From Rhipidocladum racemiflorum (lineage: Eukaryota > Streptophyta > Magnoliopsida > Poales > Poaceae), in assembly GCA_036346355.1 (NCBI GenBank), contig CM070572.1:43127944-43191943 (forward strand): a DNA stretch of 64,000 bases. The letters are read 5' to 3'. The notes beneath the pieces were generated by a model. The model had not been told where the DNA came from. It searched no databases and saw only the letters and a program-made list of their open reading frames with translations. Position 1 is the stretch's first letter. Every line of letters starts with the position of its first letter. The position numbers and the translations under genes were made by a program. Positions 24,201 through 34,400 of this stretch are shown one piece after another.

Positions 24201-25354
24201 ATGAACTGAGCATAAACGGATACAATGGTGCTTTGGCCTTCCATAACCTGGATAAAGTGGAAGAAATGATAATTATGGAGGCGTCGAACATTTCGTTTAC
24301 AGACCTCCGAATGCTAAAGTCCCTAAGAAAGCTTCGTGTCGTTGGATGCGACAGCATATTCTCCGGAGAAGTGGATGACGCTGTTGTCCTCAGTTCAATT
24401 CAAATTCTCGGTGTCGAGAGATTTCTTCCTACCGGAAAATCATTGTCAAAGGTATTCAATTGTTTCCCAGCTCTTTCCGAATTGAATATCCATGGTTCAT
24501 TCGAAGACTGTGAGGAACTAGTACTGCAATTCCCATCCTCCAGCTCACTGCACAAGGTCGCGATCTCCAGGTGTAAGAACCTAATTCTGCCTGTGGAACT
24601 CACGTTGCTCCGGGAACTCACGTCGCTCCAATCATTAAAGATAGAAAGTTGCGGCAACATATTCTCTCGGTGGTCCATGGGAGAAGCACATATCAAGCCA
24701 TTCCCTACTTCCCTCAGGGAACTTTCTATTTGCGATGAGTCAAGCATGCAGTCAATGGCTCTGCTATCAAACCTCACCTCTCTCACACATCTAGAACTAA
24801 GATACTGTGATAATTTAACAATGGATGGGTTCAATCCTCTCATCACATTCAACCTCAAGAAATTGTTTGTTTATAATAGCCTCAATGGAACCTGCTCTAT
24901 AGCAGCGGATCTACTCTCGGAGGTGGTCAGGACCGAAATAATTCCTGCGGGTTCCTTCTTCCAACTGGAGCGACTTGAGGTGGATAGCATCTCGGCAGTG
25001 CTTGTTGCTCCCATTTGCAGCCACCTGACTGCTACCCTCCACACATTAATCTTCTACAACGATAGGCTGGCGGAAAGTTTCACGGAAGAGCAAGAGCAGG
25101 TGCTTCAGCTCCTCACCTCCCTCTATGAACTAAAATTTTCTGAATGCGAAAGTTTGCAGTCCCTTCCTGAAGGGTTGCATCTCCTTCCTTCTCTCGAGAA
25201 ACTAACGATCTGGAACTGTCCTAAAATCCGATCGCTGCCCAAGGAGGGCCTCCCCACTTCACTGGAAAGTATATCAGCACATGCTATCCGTGACGATCTG
25301 AAAGATTCCCAGATTTATACGTATCCTCCTAGCACCTCAAACCCATGGAGTTAA
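21230..25354 (+). CDS. CC-NB-ARC-LRR disease-resistance-type protein (NLR)
   Basis: A single uninterrupted frame of 1374 codons from ATG 21230 (MAVAAALGGTKWLVGKVVEK) to TAA 25352. Residues 1-100 form an Rx-type coiled coil including DDAEDALDEL. The NB-ARC domain follows: P-loop GPGGIGKTT at 240-248, RNBS-A VWVCVS at 267, kinase-2 LIVLDDIW with D326-D327, RNBS-B MVLVTTR, GLPL-type CSPLA at 418-422, RNBS-D CFSYCALFPED, and MHD at 542-544. Irregular leucine-rich repeats fill about 560-1370. All ATPase motifs are intact, so it looks functional: a cytosolic immune receptor that switches by ADP/ATP exchange. TTG 21206 and ATG 21230 share a frame; I chose ATG because MAVAAAL starts are usual for the family. 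No integrated extra domain is seen. The pathogen recognised cannot be inferred. The region downstream (25355-25650) may hold 3' UTR. Confidence 0.95.
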   Translation: MAVAAALGGTKWLVGKVVEKLSDELVKAYVSSSELGLNFEKIETELMYTQGLLNAAQERDISSNPGLQGLLKKLSKKADDAEDALDELHYFIIQDQLDHTQEAASELGDGLRGAAVNTSRASGNFISRLFSPGTKNDDNPRDAKRAKLDDDDKLSFDRVAMSNKIKVVIQGLHSLCAPVSGLLKTHHTTGKVASVKRPPTSSIITQDKLYGRDTIFDQTINDITSGTYHGETLYVLPIVGPGGIGKTTFTQHLYNDKRTEAHFPVRVWVCVSTNFHVLKLTQEVLKCIPASENEESSKASDTTNLNQLQTSIAQRLKSKRFLIVLDDIWKCKNEDEWKKLLAPFTKGEARGNMVLVTTRFPYIAKMVMKATKPINLQGLEPEEFFEFFKACIFGENKPEDYNDGLIEIARQIANKLKCSPLAAKTVGRLLKNNLSHEHWVEVLDKTEWHNQTNDDDIMPALKISYDYLPFHLKKCFSYCALFPEDHRFDKLEITRFWIAVGIIVSSDKNNKIEDTGFRYLDELVDNGFLVKVDDDRCQCYVMHDLLHDLAQNVSSQECVNIRTSLLRADSIPPSIQHLSITIEGKHDNSFGEEMGKLKRRIDIRNLRTLMFFGNYGANTDTILNDTFREINSLRVLFIVMKSPESLPHNFSGLIHLQYLKITSPYREEFILPSKLSRFYHLKFLDLKNWGGSHSLPNDISRLVNLRHFVAREKLHSNVREVGKMKCLQELKEFCVKKESVGFELRELGELTELGGELSICNLEKVTTKGEANGANLMSKRNLKGLRLVWGTEQQTAGSDVLDGLVPPPNLRAINIINHGGSTGPCWLCGEIRIKMLESLHLEGVSWGTLPAFGQLPHLTTLILKNIAGMRQFGPDFGGVLDKSLVHLKTIEFCGMPELVEWAGGVNRHVFPKLESIMCADCPNLSTLPFSQCSRDRNTIWFPNLCSLSIVKCPKLSLPPMPHTSTLTYVSVRQEENPYWRRYADSLHYKGNELSINGYNGALAFHNLDKVEEMIIMEASNISFTDLRMLKSLRKLRVVGCDSIFSGEVDDAVVLSSIQILGVERFLPTGKSLSKVFNCFPALSELNIHGSFEDCEELVLQFPSSSSLHKVAISRCKNLILPVELTLLRELTSLQSLKIESCGNIFSRWSMGEAHIKPFPTSLRELSICDESSMQSMALLSNLTSLTHLELRYCDNLTMDGFNPLITFNLKKLFVYNSLNGTCSIAADLLSEVVRTEIIPAGSFFQLERLEVDSISAVLVAPICSHLTATLHTLIFYNDRLAESFTEEQEQVLQLLTSLYELKFSECESLQSLPEGLHLLPSLEKLTIWNCPKIRSLPKEGLPTSLESISAHAIRDDLKDSQIYTYPPSTSNPWS

Positions 25355-26630
25355 ACGATTTATACCTCAAACCCAAGGTAACACCCGTGCTCTCCCCCCC
25401 ACTCCTATTTTATCCTTCTTCTTCTTTAATCTGACATATTAACACCTTTTCCCTTCAGGAGCTGCGAATTCTTTCGGATCTGTTGACTTGACTATCAGTC
25501 ACATCACATCGCTTGAGGGTCACACGTTCAACCCTTCCTGGTCTCAGCTCTTCATGCTGGTCGGTAGCATCTTCTCTGCTCATCTCATATCGCTGACAGT
25601 AGTAGTTGTAGACTCGTAGTATGTGCTTCTCTTCATCATCTTGTTTCTTTTACTCCTCTCTTTTGTTATTAGACTCGCGTTGATGAGTGGTACCACCACC
25701 TTCCTGACACATTGTGTGCATTCTTCTTCGTCAGACTCCAATTCTCAATGTCAAATGGCAGAGGTATGGGCCAACATCTTTGACTCACATCACTCGCATG
25801 ATTTAGTCGTAACCATAAGAAAAATCTTTCAATGAAGTTGATATTACCCATGTTGTTTAGGGCATTTGAATTTAAGAGTTTCACGTCAGCAAAGTTGTTC
25901 TGCACGTGGGTATTGCTCTTGAAACTGGCATGCACGGTGTACATACTTACGCTGGAGTTCTTTCTAGGGGTCTGTGTTCTATAATGAAGAGGTAAATGAA
26001 CTATGGACCTATGATCAATTTGGAGCTTTGATGGATCTATTTCTGTGTATGCTTTGCTAACTTCAATACCTTATTCTTTACATGGGTAACCTATCTAGGT
26101 TCCAGACAAGTTTATTTAAGAAGTTTGCAACAGGAAATTTAGGGCTGGTGAGGTAGTTGACCTTGAAATGGCATCCAGTTCTGTGTCCAGGTTGATGGTC
26201 ATCAGGAGGCATGGGCAGTCAGTAATAAGCAATGGTACATATGTCCTTGTCTCCTTGACACAATAATTTGTTGTTCTTTGATTGCGTGCTGGAAATAGAT
26301 CAATGTACCGAATTCTGCGGTTAACTTGTGACTTACTTAATACTTGGTTAACTTGTGAATTACTTAATACTTTGCCACGAAGTTATATACCTTGCACGGG
26401 CCACACTTCTCAAGCAAGCACCTGATGTATACAGCAGAGAAGCTGTCTCAGATGAAGCTGCAGCTTGCAAGTCTTCTACAAGATGATGAAATATGTCTTA
26501 CTTTCATGAAATGACTTCTGCGTTTGAGTTTCATCCTTTGTAAGTGCTTCGCAAGTTGTTTGAACCATAATATTTGGATACTCCATTACTGTTTTTATTA
26601 CTGAAGTGCATTCTTCCGGAAACTATGATG
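25355..26630. other. NLR 3' flank, no further gene seen
   Basis: Probable 3' UTR at first, then AT-rich sequence. A short open piece around 26120-26240 (DLEMASSSVSRLMVIRRHGQ) may be a captured exon but I cannot assign it. Confidence 0.4.
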
Positions 26631-26631
26631 C

Positions 26632-27697
26632 CCCGTGGCAGACGATATGTTCCACTGGAAAGCAAATATTTTGGGTCCTGGAGATAGGTCATATGCAGGC
26701 AGCTTCGTTTTGGTTATAATGTATTTCCCCCCAGACTATCAATTTGTTTGTGGCAAGGGCATAAATCCACTGTCTTTAGCTATGAGATATCTTACCAGAG
26801 CTTATGTGTTTGAGTTGTGTACATTCTAAAGCTATTAAAGCAATGAGATGAGTCAAATCTTCTGGAAATGTCATGCAATAAATTTGCTGGAACATATGAT
26901 AATTAGCCAAACCTTCGCATTATAGAAACTTTCTAGGTTTTAGATCATAGAGGTTCTATGCTTTGCTTCCTCTGAGCATTGGCCAATTCATGCTTGTTTG
27001 AATTGATGAGAGGTGTTTCTATGCTTTCCCTCCTAATACAAGTTGCACAAATCTTGAAGCAAACGAAGGGGTAAGTAATCCTCATCTGCCCTTCATTCGT
27101 GCTTTAATATTTGTGCAACTTTAAAAAGGAACAGCATAGAAGCTTGTTTGTTTATGGTCTTGATCAGTCTATGCTACCACCAAGTTTATGTTGGGGCAAA
27201 GTACTGATCCTATTGTACCAACTACTATCTTACGCAGACTGCAGAGATTGCATATATGCTGATATTTTACTGGCATCCTCCAGAGTTTTTTAGGTCCCAC
27301 TTAGCAGGTTCAGTTTTCACTAACTCAAAATATACGTGTGTTACCTTGCCTTGTTCATTTTCTGACTTAAAGTTCATTATCCGGATTCTGCGGAACAATT
27401 ACTGCCACCCAAGAGAGAGGTGTTTCATGCGAACAATATATAAGAGTAACGGAAGCGTCTGCCTTGATATCTTGAAGGAGCCCTGCAATGACCATTTCAA
27501 AGGTCAGTTGGTCATTGTTTCCTTTTATTATATTCTAAAGCTCAAAATTGTGCGGATGCTGGCTTTTGGGATATGCATTACACTGACTTGTAAAATATAA
27601 CTATTTTGATGGCTTATGTTTGATTGGTTCCTAGTGATTGGTTCAGGTGCTCCTCTCGATTTGCTTCCTATTGGCCAACCCAAACCCAGAGGAAGTC
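26632..27697 (+). pseudogene. Ubiquitin-conjugating enzyme E2 fragment (UBC, class I)
   Basis: Three pieces match consecutive exons of a small E2. 26632-26745: PVADDMFHWKANILGPGDRS, then YAGSFVLVIMYFPPDY. About 27400-27502: VFHANNI, a frameshift and stop, then SNGSVCLDILKE (active-site Cys codon at 27460-27462), another shift, then TISK before donor GTCAGT. 27647-27697: VLLSICFLLANPNPEE after acceptor TTCAG. Introns remain, so this is a DNA-level copy, not a retrocopy. The first exon (MASKRI-type) and the last half of the final exon are missing. The sequence changes abruptly after PNPEE into a repeat found elsewhere in the window. Frameshifts, stop and truncation make it non-functional. A MITE-like element sits in its second intron (27009-27145). 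Confidence 0.8.
27009..27145. mobile_element. MITE-like element, AGGTGTTTCTATGC family, copy 1
   Basis: The left end GAGGTGTTTCTATGCTTTCC with AAGTTGCACAAAT inside is mirrored on the right by ATTTGTGCAACTTT and GGAACAGCATAGAAGC. Related copies lie at 35221-35361 and 40633-40738. TSD not clear. Confidence 0.6.
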
Positions 27698-27844
27698 ATG
27701 ATTCAAGGCGCACCATATGATGGCTCCGAATGGGCTAGCGACGGTTGCGTCCTCGTCGCGTTCGCCATGCAGACAGAGCACTGGACAGCTGGGAGCTCGC
27801 GGTGGAGCTTGTTGGACCGGTTGGTCGTGAAAGGCGACAGCGCG

Positions 27845-28300
27845 TATCCCGGCGGCGTTGGAGGAGGAGGTTCTCCGAGTGCACGCCGACGTGCAGCACC
27901 GCACGTCTGCACTGGACGTGCAGGTGCGACAGCGAGCTTCTTCCAATTCAGGTTTTGGCTGAAGATCAATGGAGCATTCGTGCATGGATGCAGGCAAGGT
28001 TTTGAAAACCATGAGGAGCTTGTATCCCGGCAGCTTTGGAGGAGGAGATTGCACGCCGACATGCATGCAGCTCCGCACGTGCAGGTGCGACTGCGAACTT
28101 CTTCCAATTCAGGTTTTGGCAGAAGATATATGGAGCGAGCATGTATATATATGGTTCTAAGATCGATGTAGACTCCACTACACACTTGATGTTTTGATCA
28201 CTTCTCTGGATCACATGATAACGTACGTCACTCATCGGCGCAGTAAATTAAGAGACAAGAGACAATTACCCATTGTCCGAATCTTTTCATTTACGGAAAA
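27845..28300 (+). repeat. Tandem pair of the dispersed repeat (copies B and C)
   Basis: Segments 27845-27990 and 28020-28160 are imperfect duplicates (CGTATCCCGGCGGCGTTGGA against TGTATCCCGGCAGCTTTGGA, both leading to TTCTTCCAATTCAGGTTTTG). Copy C continues to about 28300 and matches 15667-15915. One frame of copy B reads LEEEVLRVHADVQHRTSALD, heptad-like, and ends at TGA; this may be a relic of a coiled-coil exon or chance. Confidence 0.65.
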
Positions 28301-28579
28301 ACTATTGAACGGCATACCGTCGTCGTTAGTGAAAACGACAGGATACACATCTACCTTACACTTTTTGTGTTATCGCCAAGCATGACACGCCTCGCTTCCT
28401 CTGTAATCCACCACGGAGATAACACCGCACCACATGTACATGGCAGATACGTACGCCGAATCGTATCTGTACGGAGCAGGATACGTGGCCGTGCACTGCA
28501 TAGGATTCCATCAACATAATTTAGTTTCCTTAGCTCTTAATAGCTTTTACGACCAAGCTTCCATAGATTTTATTTAGTT
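28301..28579. other. Intergenic, no feature seen
   Basis: Short unassigned stretch between the dispersed repeat and the minisatellite. Confidence 0.4.
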
Positions 28580-29615
28580 TTTACTAGGTTTCATGATACA
28601 GTTTCACATGGTTTCATGAGTTTCGGGAGGTTATGGTTAAGTTACATGATGTTCTCGGATAGGTTTCATGATTAAGTTTCATCAGATTTCTTGATATTCA
28701 GGAGGTGCACATATATGTTTCATGATGTTTCACGGATAAATTTTATGATATTTCACAGGTAAGTTTCATTATGTTTCATAGTGTTACATAAAACTCACTT
28801 GAATTTATCCGTGAAACATCATAAAACTTATCCGTAAAACATCGTGAAACTTATCTGTGAAACATCGTGGAACTCACCAGTGAAACCAAATGAAACTTAT
28901 CTATGAAACCTAATGAAACTTATCCGTGAAACCTAATGAAACTTATCTGTAAAACATCATGAAACTTTCTGTGAAACCTAATGAAACTTATCTATGAAAC
29001 ATAATAAAACTTATATATGAAATAGCATGAAACTTATCCGTGAAACCTGATGAAACTTATCCGTGAAACATCATGAAACTTATCCGTGAAATCTAATGAA
29101 ACTTATCCGTGAAGCCGAATGAAACTTATCCGTGAAATAGCATGAAACTTATACGTGAAACCTGATGAAACGTATCTGTGAAACCTAATGAAACTTATCT
29201 GTGAAATATCATGAAACTTATCTGTGAAACCTAATGAAACTTAGGGGGTGTTTGGCAGAGCTCCAGCTCCACCAAATTCTTGGAGTTGGTGGAGCTAGGT
29301 ATTCCTAGCTCCACCAAATTCGTGGAGCTGGATCTGTGGATATATTAAGAGTGTTTAAGTGGGTCATCTTGTTCACATTTTAAAATAAAATTATAAACTT
29401 AAGTCACTTTATTTCAGTCTACAAGTTTCAACTCTGAGGTGGAGTTGGGATCTGGAGCTCTGCCAAACAGGGCCTTATTTGTGCAACTTAATGAAACTTA
29501 TCCGTGAAACAGCATGAAACTTATCCGCGAAACCTAATGAAACGTATCTGTGAAACCTAATGAAACTTATCTTTGAAACGTCATGAAATTTATCTGTGAA
29601 ACATCATAAAACTCA
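28580..29615. repeat. 23-bp minisatellite that switches strand, interrupted by a MITE
   Basis: From about 28797 the unit TGAAACTTATCCGTGAAACC (21-23 bp with CTA or ATC variants) repeats about 20 times up to 29240 and resumes at 29478-29615. From about 28580 to 28795 the complementary unit (TTTCATGATGTTTCACGGAT) runs the other way with more divergence. The array is therefore an imperfect inverted repeat with its centre near 28795. The gap 29244-29474 is a Tourist-like MITE. Confidence 0.85.
29244..29474. mobile_element. Tourist-like (PIF/Harbinger) MITE, 231 bp
   Basis: Terminal inverted repeats share TGTTTGGCAGAGCTCCAG (left end GGGGGTG, right end complement GGCCCTG). The 3-bp TSD TTA is at 29241-29243 and 29475-29477, as expected for PIF/Harbinger. 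It was inserted into the minisatellite, which resumes on the right. Confidence 0.85.
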
Positions 29616-30129
29616 AGAAAAGAAAAGGATTTTTTGTGGTTATGAATTGAAAGCACGTGAATGGCTTTGAATGACTCAATCCAACGGTGTTGAGCTATTC
29701 CGTAGATATGGCTTCGAACGGAACACCATCCTGTAGTCGCACTCTTTCATTTATGCTTGTGGTTAGTGAACAAATTAAGGAAATTGTGAATCACGGATGC
29801 AAAAGAGTTGTTCCCCCCCTTAAGCATGCTTTTTGAGGATTTACTAAATTGGAATGGAGGACTGGCTTGGCCGTTTGGTTGTTCAAGCATTGGATTCATA
29901 GTTGAGCATGACTTCTCAACTTAACACCCAAAAATAATAATAATCATCATGTAGCATATTAAGACTGAGGATTCCATCGGAAGGAAAAGAGTAAATTTCA
30001 CAAAATTATAATTTTCTTATATAAACTATCATAAAACTATATATTTTAGCTCCTATTTTATAAAACTATAGGTTTTAGGAGAACTTGTGTGATAAAACTA
30101 TAGATTTTAGGAGAACTTGTATCACAAAA
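29616..30129. other. Intergenic, no gene seen
   Basis: AT-rich. A piece near 30000-30120 (AAAACTATAGATTTTAGGAG twice) is weakly related to 32090-32180. Confidence 0.4.
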
Positions 30130-31555
30130 ATACTCTATTACCAAAGGAAATATAGATAAATACTAGTTGATCTGATCTATCAGATCGAAAAGAATAAACA
30201 GTCTATATTGAATTAAGTGAATTATAAAAGAGCTCTCGTACTAATATCCATGTTTTCCCGAGGAAACGGATATCACTTCTTTCATAGTCTCACAGTATCG
30301 TTATATTTGTTCACAACCCATAGGAACAGACAAAGAAAGTACTAAATTTAAGAAAAAGTTAATGCCAAATGACCACATGTACCTATATTAAATGATTGAC
30401 TACAACCATTTAACCATTTCTAAAGCATTTACTTAGGGAGATAGAGTGTGAAAATATTACAATAATATACTCTTTGTTAGGGTTAGAACGGTAAAATAAT
30501 AGGATACAAGTATTTAACGTGCAAGAACCCTTACGGGGAAAAACTACAGGAAACAATCACTATAATAGTTCAAGGATTACATGTACAGGGGGTTAACTTA
30601 AATTGTCAAAAGAGTCCGAGTTGTAGGAAACATGGACTAACAACCTATTTGGATAATACCAAAAGATACGGTAAGTTAAGATATTGAGTTATCTCCAACA
30701 AACCTCCTCTTAACTCAAAATCCATAACAAAATTGTCTCTGGAAAAACCTCGATGGTAATAAAGAACCATGAATACAAGTGCGTTAAAAATCTAAAGGAC
30801 TAATGATAAATAGACGATGAAACATCAACGAAAATGGCCAATGATAAATAGACGATGAAACATCAACGAAAATGGCCAATGATTAATCGACGACAAAACG
30901 TCGAAGAAACTAACGATGAAACGTCAATAAACGGGGTGGTGGTCAGAGCGCGCGCCACATGGAGATGGCGTAGGCGGCCGGTGCCACGGAGGCGGGTGGC
31001 CGGAAACGGCCGCGTCAAGCCGGCAGGAGCTCGAAGGGCAGCGGGGTGGTGCCGATCGTGTACCGGGAGCGCGGAGTCGGCGTCGTCATGACAGCCCTGA
31101 GGCGAAGCCGGCCCAGGAAGTGCCAGCGCGGAGGCAGTGCCAACAACAACGACGGGAATCCCCAGATGCACTCTGATGTGCCGTGCGGATCCCGGGGGTC
31201 TCCTTCTGGGGCAGCGGCTTGGATGTAGAACCTTAGGCTCTGATGCCACTTGTTAGGGTTAGTACGGTAAAATAACTGGAAACAAGTCTTTAACGTGAAA
31301 AAACCCTTGTGAAAGAAAACCACGGAAAATAATCGCTATAATACTTCAAGGATTATATGTACACGAGGTTGGCTTAAATAGTCAAACGAATTTGAGTTGT
31401 AGCAAACTTGAACTAATAACCTATTTGGATAGTACTAAAAGATATGATAAATTAAGGTATTAAGATAACGTAAGTCGAGATATCAAGTTATCTCCAGCAC
31501 TCTTGATTTCCTCGGTTGACAAAACTTTTAGAACGGTGACTCTTGAGGCTATTAA
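30130..31555. repeat. Segmental duplication, copy 1
   Basis: Flanks and contents match 32320-34400: for example TTCACAACCCATAGGAACAG (30310 and 32493) and CAACCATTTAACCATTTCTA (30402 and 32588) upstream of the LTR element, and CTCTTGATTTCCTC after it. Both copies therefore contain the same insertion at the same site. Confidence 0.85.
30475..31499 (-). mobile_element. TRIM-like non-autonomous LTR element, copy 1
   Basis: LTRs at 30475-30700 and 31250-31499 read TGTTAGGG to TCTCCAACA or TCTCCAGCA on the plus strand. TSD CTCTT lies at 30470-30474 and 31500-31504. On the minus strand TGGCATCAGAGCC (31236-31248) next to the right LTR is a PBS, and AAGAGGAGGTT next to the left LTR is a polypurine tract, so the element runs on the minus strand. 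The internal region is only 549 bp and has no gag or pol. A GC-rich stretch (30950-31230) carries open frames that I judge non-coding. Confidence 0.88.
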
Positions 31556-31829
31556 CAAATACAGTGAAACGGATCGAGTATATAGACTGAACAGCCGCAC
31601 GATATAGATCCTGAAATTGTTACGCATGATTTCATTTTCTTGAAGGAGTCAATTACAAATTCATGAATTTTCACACGGAACTGCAAGCATTACCAAATGT
31701 TCACACATGTGGTCAACTTTTTTTTTTCAGGTGGGGGGGTCTTTGAGTCGAACAAAAACGGAATTCAAACTCGACAACAGATCGCGCGGACCCAGAATCC
31801 GAAAGTATAGGGAACCTATCCCAAGTAGG

Positions 31830-32040
31830 GGTGAAAATAGAACAGGAAATATCCGTCCGATCCGATCCCGAATCTGTTTAAAATCCGTACCGATGTTATC
31901 CGTATTCGGATCCGAAAAATTCGATGTAATATGGGTTAGGATATGGAAAGAGCAATATCCGATCCGTATCCGAAAAATCTCATGTAATATGGGTTAGGAT
32001 ATGGGAAGGGCAATATCCGACCCGATATCCGGATAAAATC
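31830..32040. repeat. Degenerate GGGGTGAAAA-type repeat with a tandem pair
   Basis: Starts TAGGGGTGAAAATAGAACAG and is rich in ATCCGTATCCG motifs. Units at 31914-31971 and 31972-32030 are near-identical tandem copies of about 58 bp (each with ATGTAATATGGGTTAGGATA). A matching right terminus is not found, so it may be a truncated hAT-type non-autonomous element. Confidence 0.5.
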
Positions 32041-32319
32041 AGTTATTCCTCCATTAATTTGGTTCATTATTGGATAGATAGAGTAGTTGTTTGATACTAG
32101 TTTTTCCTAAGATCTGTAGTTTTGTGAAATGGAAGCTAAAACTAATAATTTTCTGATAGTTTGTACAAAAAATATGTATTTTTGAGATATTTACTCAGAG
32201 AGAAAAAAAAATAGATTATAGAACTATACTATAAAATTTTACAGTGAATTATACTAGTACTATATTGTTGGTAATAGAAATCAGATCTAGCCATCGATTT
32301 CTTGAGGGTATTCCTACTA

Positions 32320-34400
32320 CTCTACTACCAAAGGAAGTATAAATAAATACTAATTAATCTGATCCATTGAATCAAAAAAAATGAATAATCTATATTAAAT
32401 TAATTGAACTATAAAAGAGCTCTTGTACTAATATCCATGTTTTATTCAAGAAACAAATATCACTTTTTTCATACTCCCTTAGTTTCGCTATATTTGTTCA
32501 CAACCCATAGGAACAGACTAAGAAAGCACTAAATTTAAGAAAAAGTTAATGACAAATGACCACATGTACCTATATCAAATGATGGACTACAACCATTTAA
32601 CCATTTCTAAAGCATTTACGTAGGGAGAGAGTGAAAATATTACAATAATATACTCTTTTGTTAGGGTTAGCATGATAAAATAACCGGAGGTAATTATTTA
32701 ACGTGGAAAAACTATTATGGAAAAAAACACGAGAAGTAAACACTATAATAGTTTAAGAATTACATGTATAGGTGGTTGGCTTAAGTTGCCAAAAGAGTCC
32801 GAGTTGTAGCAGACTTGGACTAACAACCTATTTTGATAGTACCAAAATATATGGTAATTTGAGATACTAAGTTATCTCCAACAAACCTCACCTTAACTCA
32901 AAATCCATAATAAAATTGTCTCTGGAAAAATCTTAAAGGTAATAAAGCACCATGAATACAAGTGCGTTAAAAGTCCAAAGGAGTAATGGACAAGAAAGGT
33001 TGAAACAATCAATCCAAAAACATGTAGTGCAAAAGCCAAAGACTAGAAGTCTTATCCAAACGCTTCTCATGAAGCAAGATTGAGCAACCCAGTAAAATCT
33101 GAGTTTGTGCAACTGACCTTCTAAACTAAATGCTCAAAACGACATAGGCCAAAATATCACCTGTAGCGCTTGATAGCGAAGAATTCATCACATAGAATCT
33201 TAACATGTTCCATATGGAATAATAAATTCGGCAAATAATGCTCATTGAAAAAGCGAAGTACACGTGTAGTCATCACGTACGACAAACTGCTTACTGAAAT
33301 TCCATGGCATGGTTGAAACTTGAAAGTGCTCCTCCAAAACTGTCAAGATGAAAGAAAGAAAAAAGTGTGCCATCAGTAGAGTATAAATTGCAGTAAACCC
33401 CTCATATTGAGCTAAGACAACAAGACGACGTTGTAGTATCCACTCAGAAGCAAAACTCCTTGCACTTCAACACTTCATCTCAAACTGAAATAGGAGTAAA
33501 ACCTTCACTAGTAAAAACTTCGAAGACTATACTGCTACCATCAGGGTGTCATCAAATTCCAAATTAACGTTGCCAAAAAAACCTCCATAATGGTTAGAGT
33601 GTCCAAACGGTGATGAAACATTAAATTCAGTTATCTCATCAGCTAACATTTTTTTTTTCAAATAGACGATGAAACATCAAAGAAACTGGCCAATGATAAA
33701 TTGACGATGAAACGTCAATGAAAACGGTCAATGATTAAACAACGACAAAACGTCAAAAAAACCGATGATGAAATGCCAAATAAATAGAGTGGTGGACGGA
33801 GCGCGCGTCGAACGGAGATGGCGTAGATGGCCGACGTCACGGAGGCAGGCGAGCAGAAACGGTCGCATCGGGCCAGCGGGAGCATGGAGGGTAGTGGGGC
33901 GGTGCTGGTCGTGTACCGGGAGCGCGGAGTTGGCGTCGTCACGACGGCCTAGAGGCGGAGCAGGCCCAGGAAGTGCCAACGCGGAGGCAGTGCTGACGAC
34001 GACAACGAGAATCCCTATATGCGCTCTGATGTGTCGTGCGTATGCCATCCCGAGAGTTTCCTTCTCCTTGAAGGCTTGGATTTTGTACCCTAGGCCTTTA
34101 TACCATTTGCTAGGGTTAGCATGGTAAAATAACTATAGACAAGTATTTAACGTGAAAAAACCCTTGCGGAAAAAAAAACAACAGGTAACAATCACTATAA
34201 TAGTTCAAGGATTATGTGTACAGTGGTCGACTTAAATAGCCAAAGAGTCCGAGTTGTAGCAGACTTGAACTAATAACCTATTTGGATAGTATCAAAAAAT
34301 ATGATAAGTTGAGATATTAAAATATGGTAAATGGAGATATTGAGTTATTTCCAACACTCTTGATTTCCTCAATTGACAAAACTTTTAAAACGGTGATGGT
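32320..34400. repeat. Segmental duplication, copy 2
   Basis: Second copy of 30130-31555, longer because its LTR element keeps about 670 bp of internal sequence that copy 1 lacks (about 32985-33660). Homology stops around 34395, opposite 31550. Confidence 0.85.
32659..34356 (-). mobile_element. TRIM-like LTR element, copy 2 (longer interior)
   Basis: LTRs at 32659-32883 and about 34108-34356, with the same internal GC-rich block (33780-34080) as copy 1. The PBS region has decayed (GGCCTTTATACCATTTGC). CTCTT follows the right LTR and a CTCTT(T) precedes the left. Interior about 1.2 kb, no gag or pol seen. It is the same insertion as copy 1, duplicated with its flanks. Confidence 0.82.

Noticed and set aside
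24400..24858. 152-codon minus-strand open frame inside the NLR
   Set aside because: It lies within the LRR coding sequence and has no motifs of its own.
27638..28171. 177-codon open frame
   Set aside because: Only its first 17 codons are E2 exon sequence; the remainder runs through the dispersed repeat and lacks motifs or conserved codon use.
28797..29240. Regular short repeats resembling a CRISPR array
   Set aside because: The units are contiguous and degenerate with no unique spacers, and the DNA is plant nuclear. It is a minisatellite.
30863..31249. 128-codon minus-strand open frame in the TRIM-like element starting at the PBS
   Set aside because: Its start overlaps the primer-binding site and it is proline/arginine-rich. 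The second copy of the element breaks it, so coding is unlikely.
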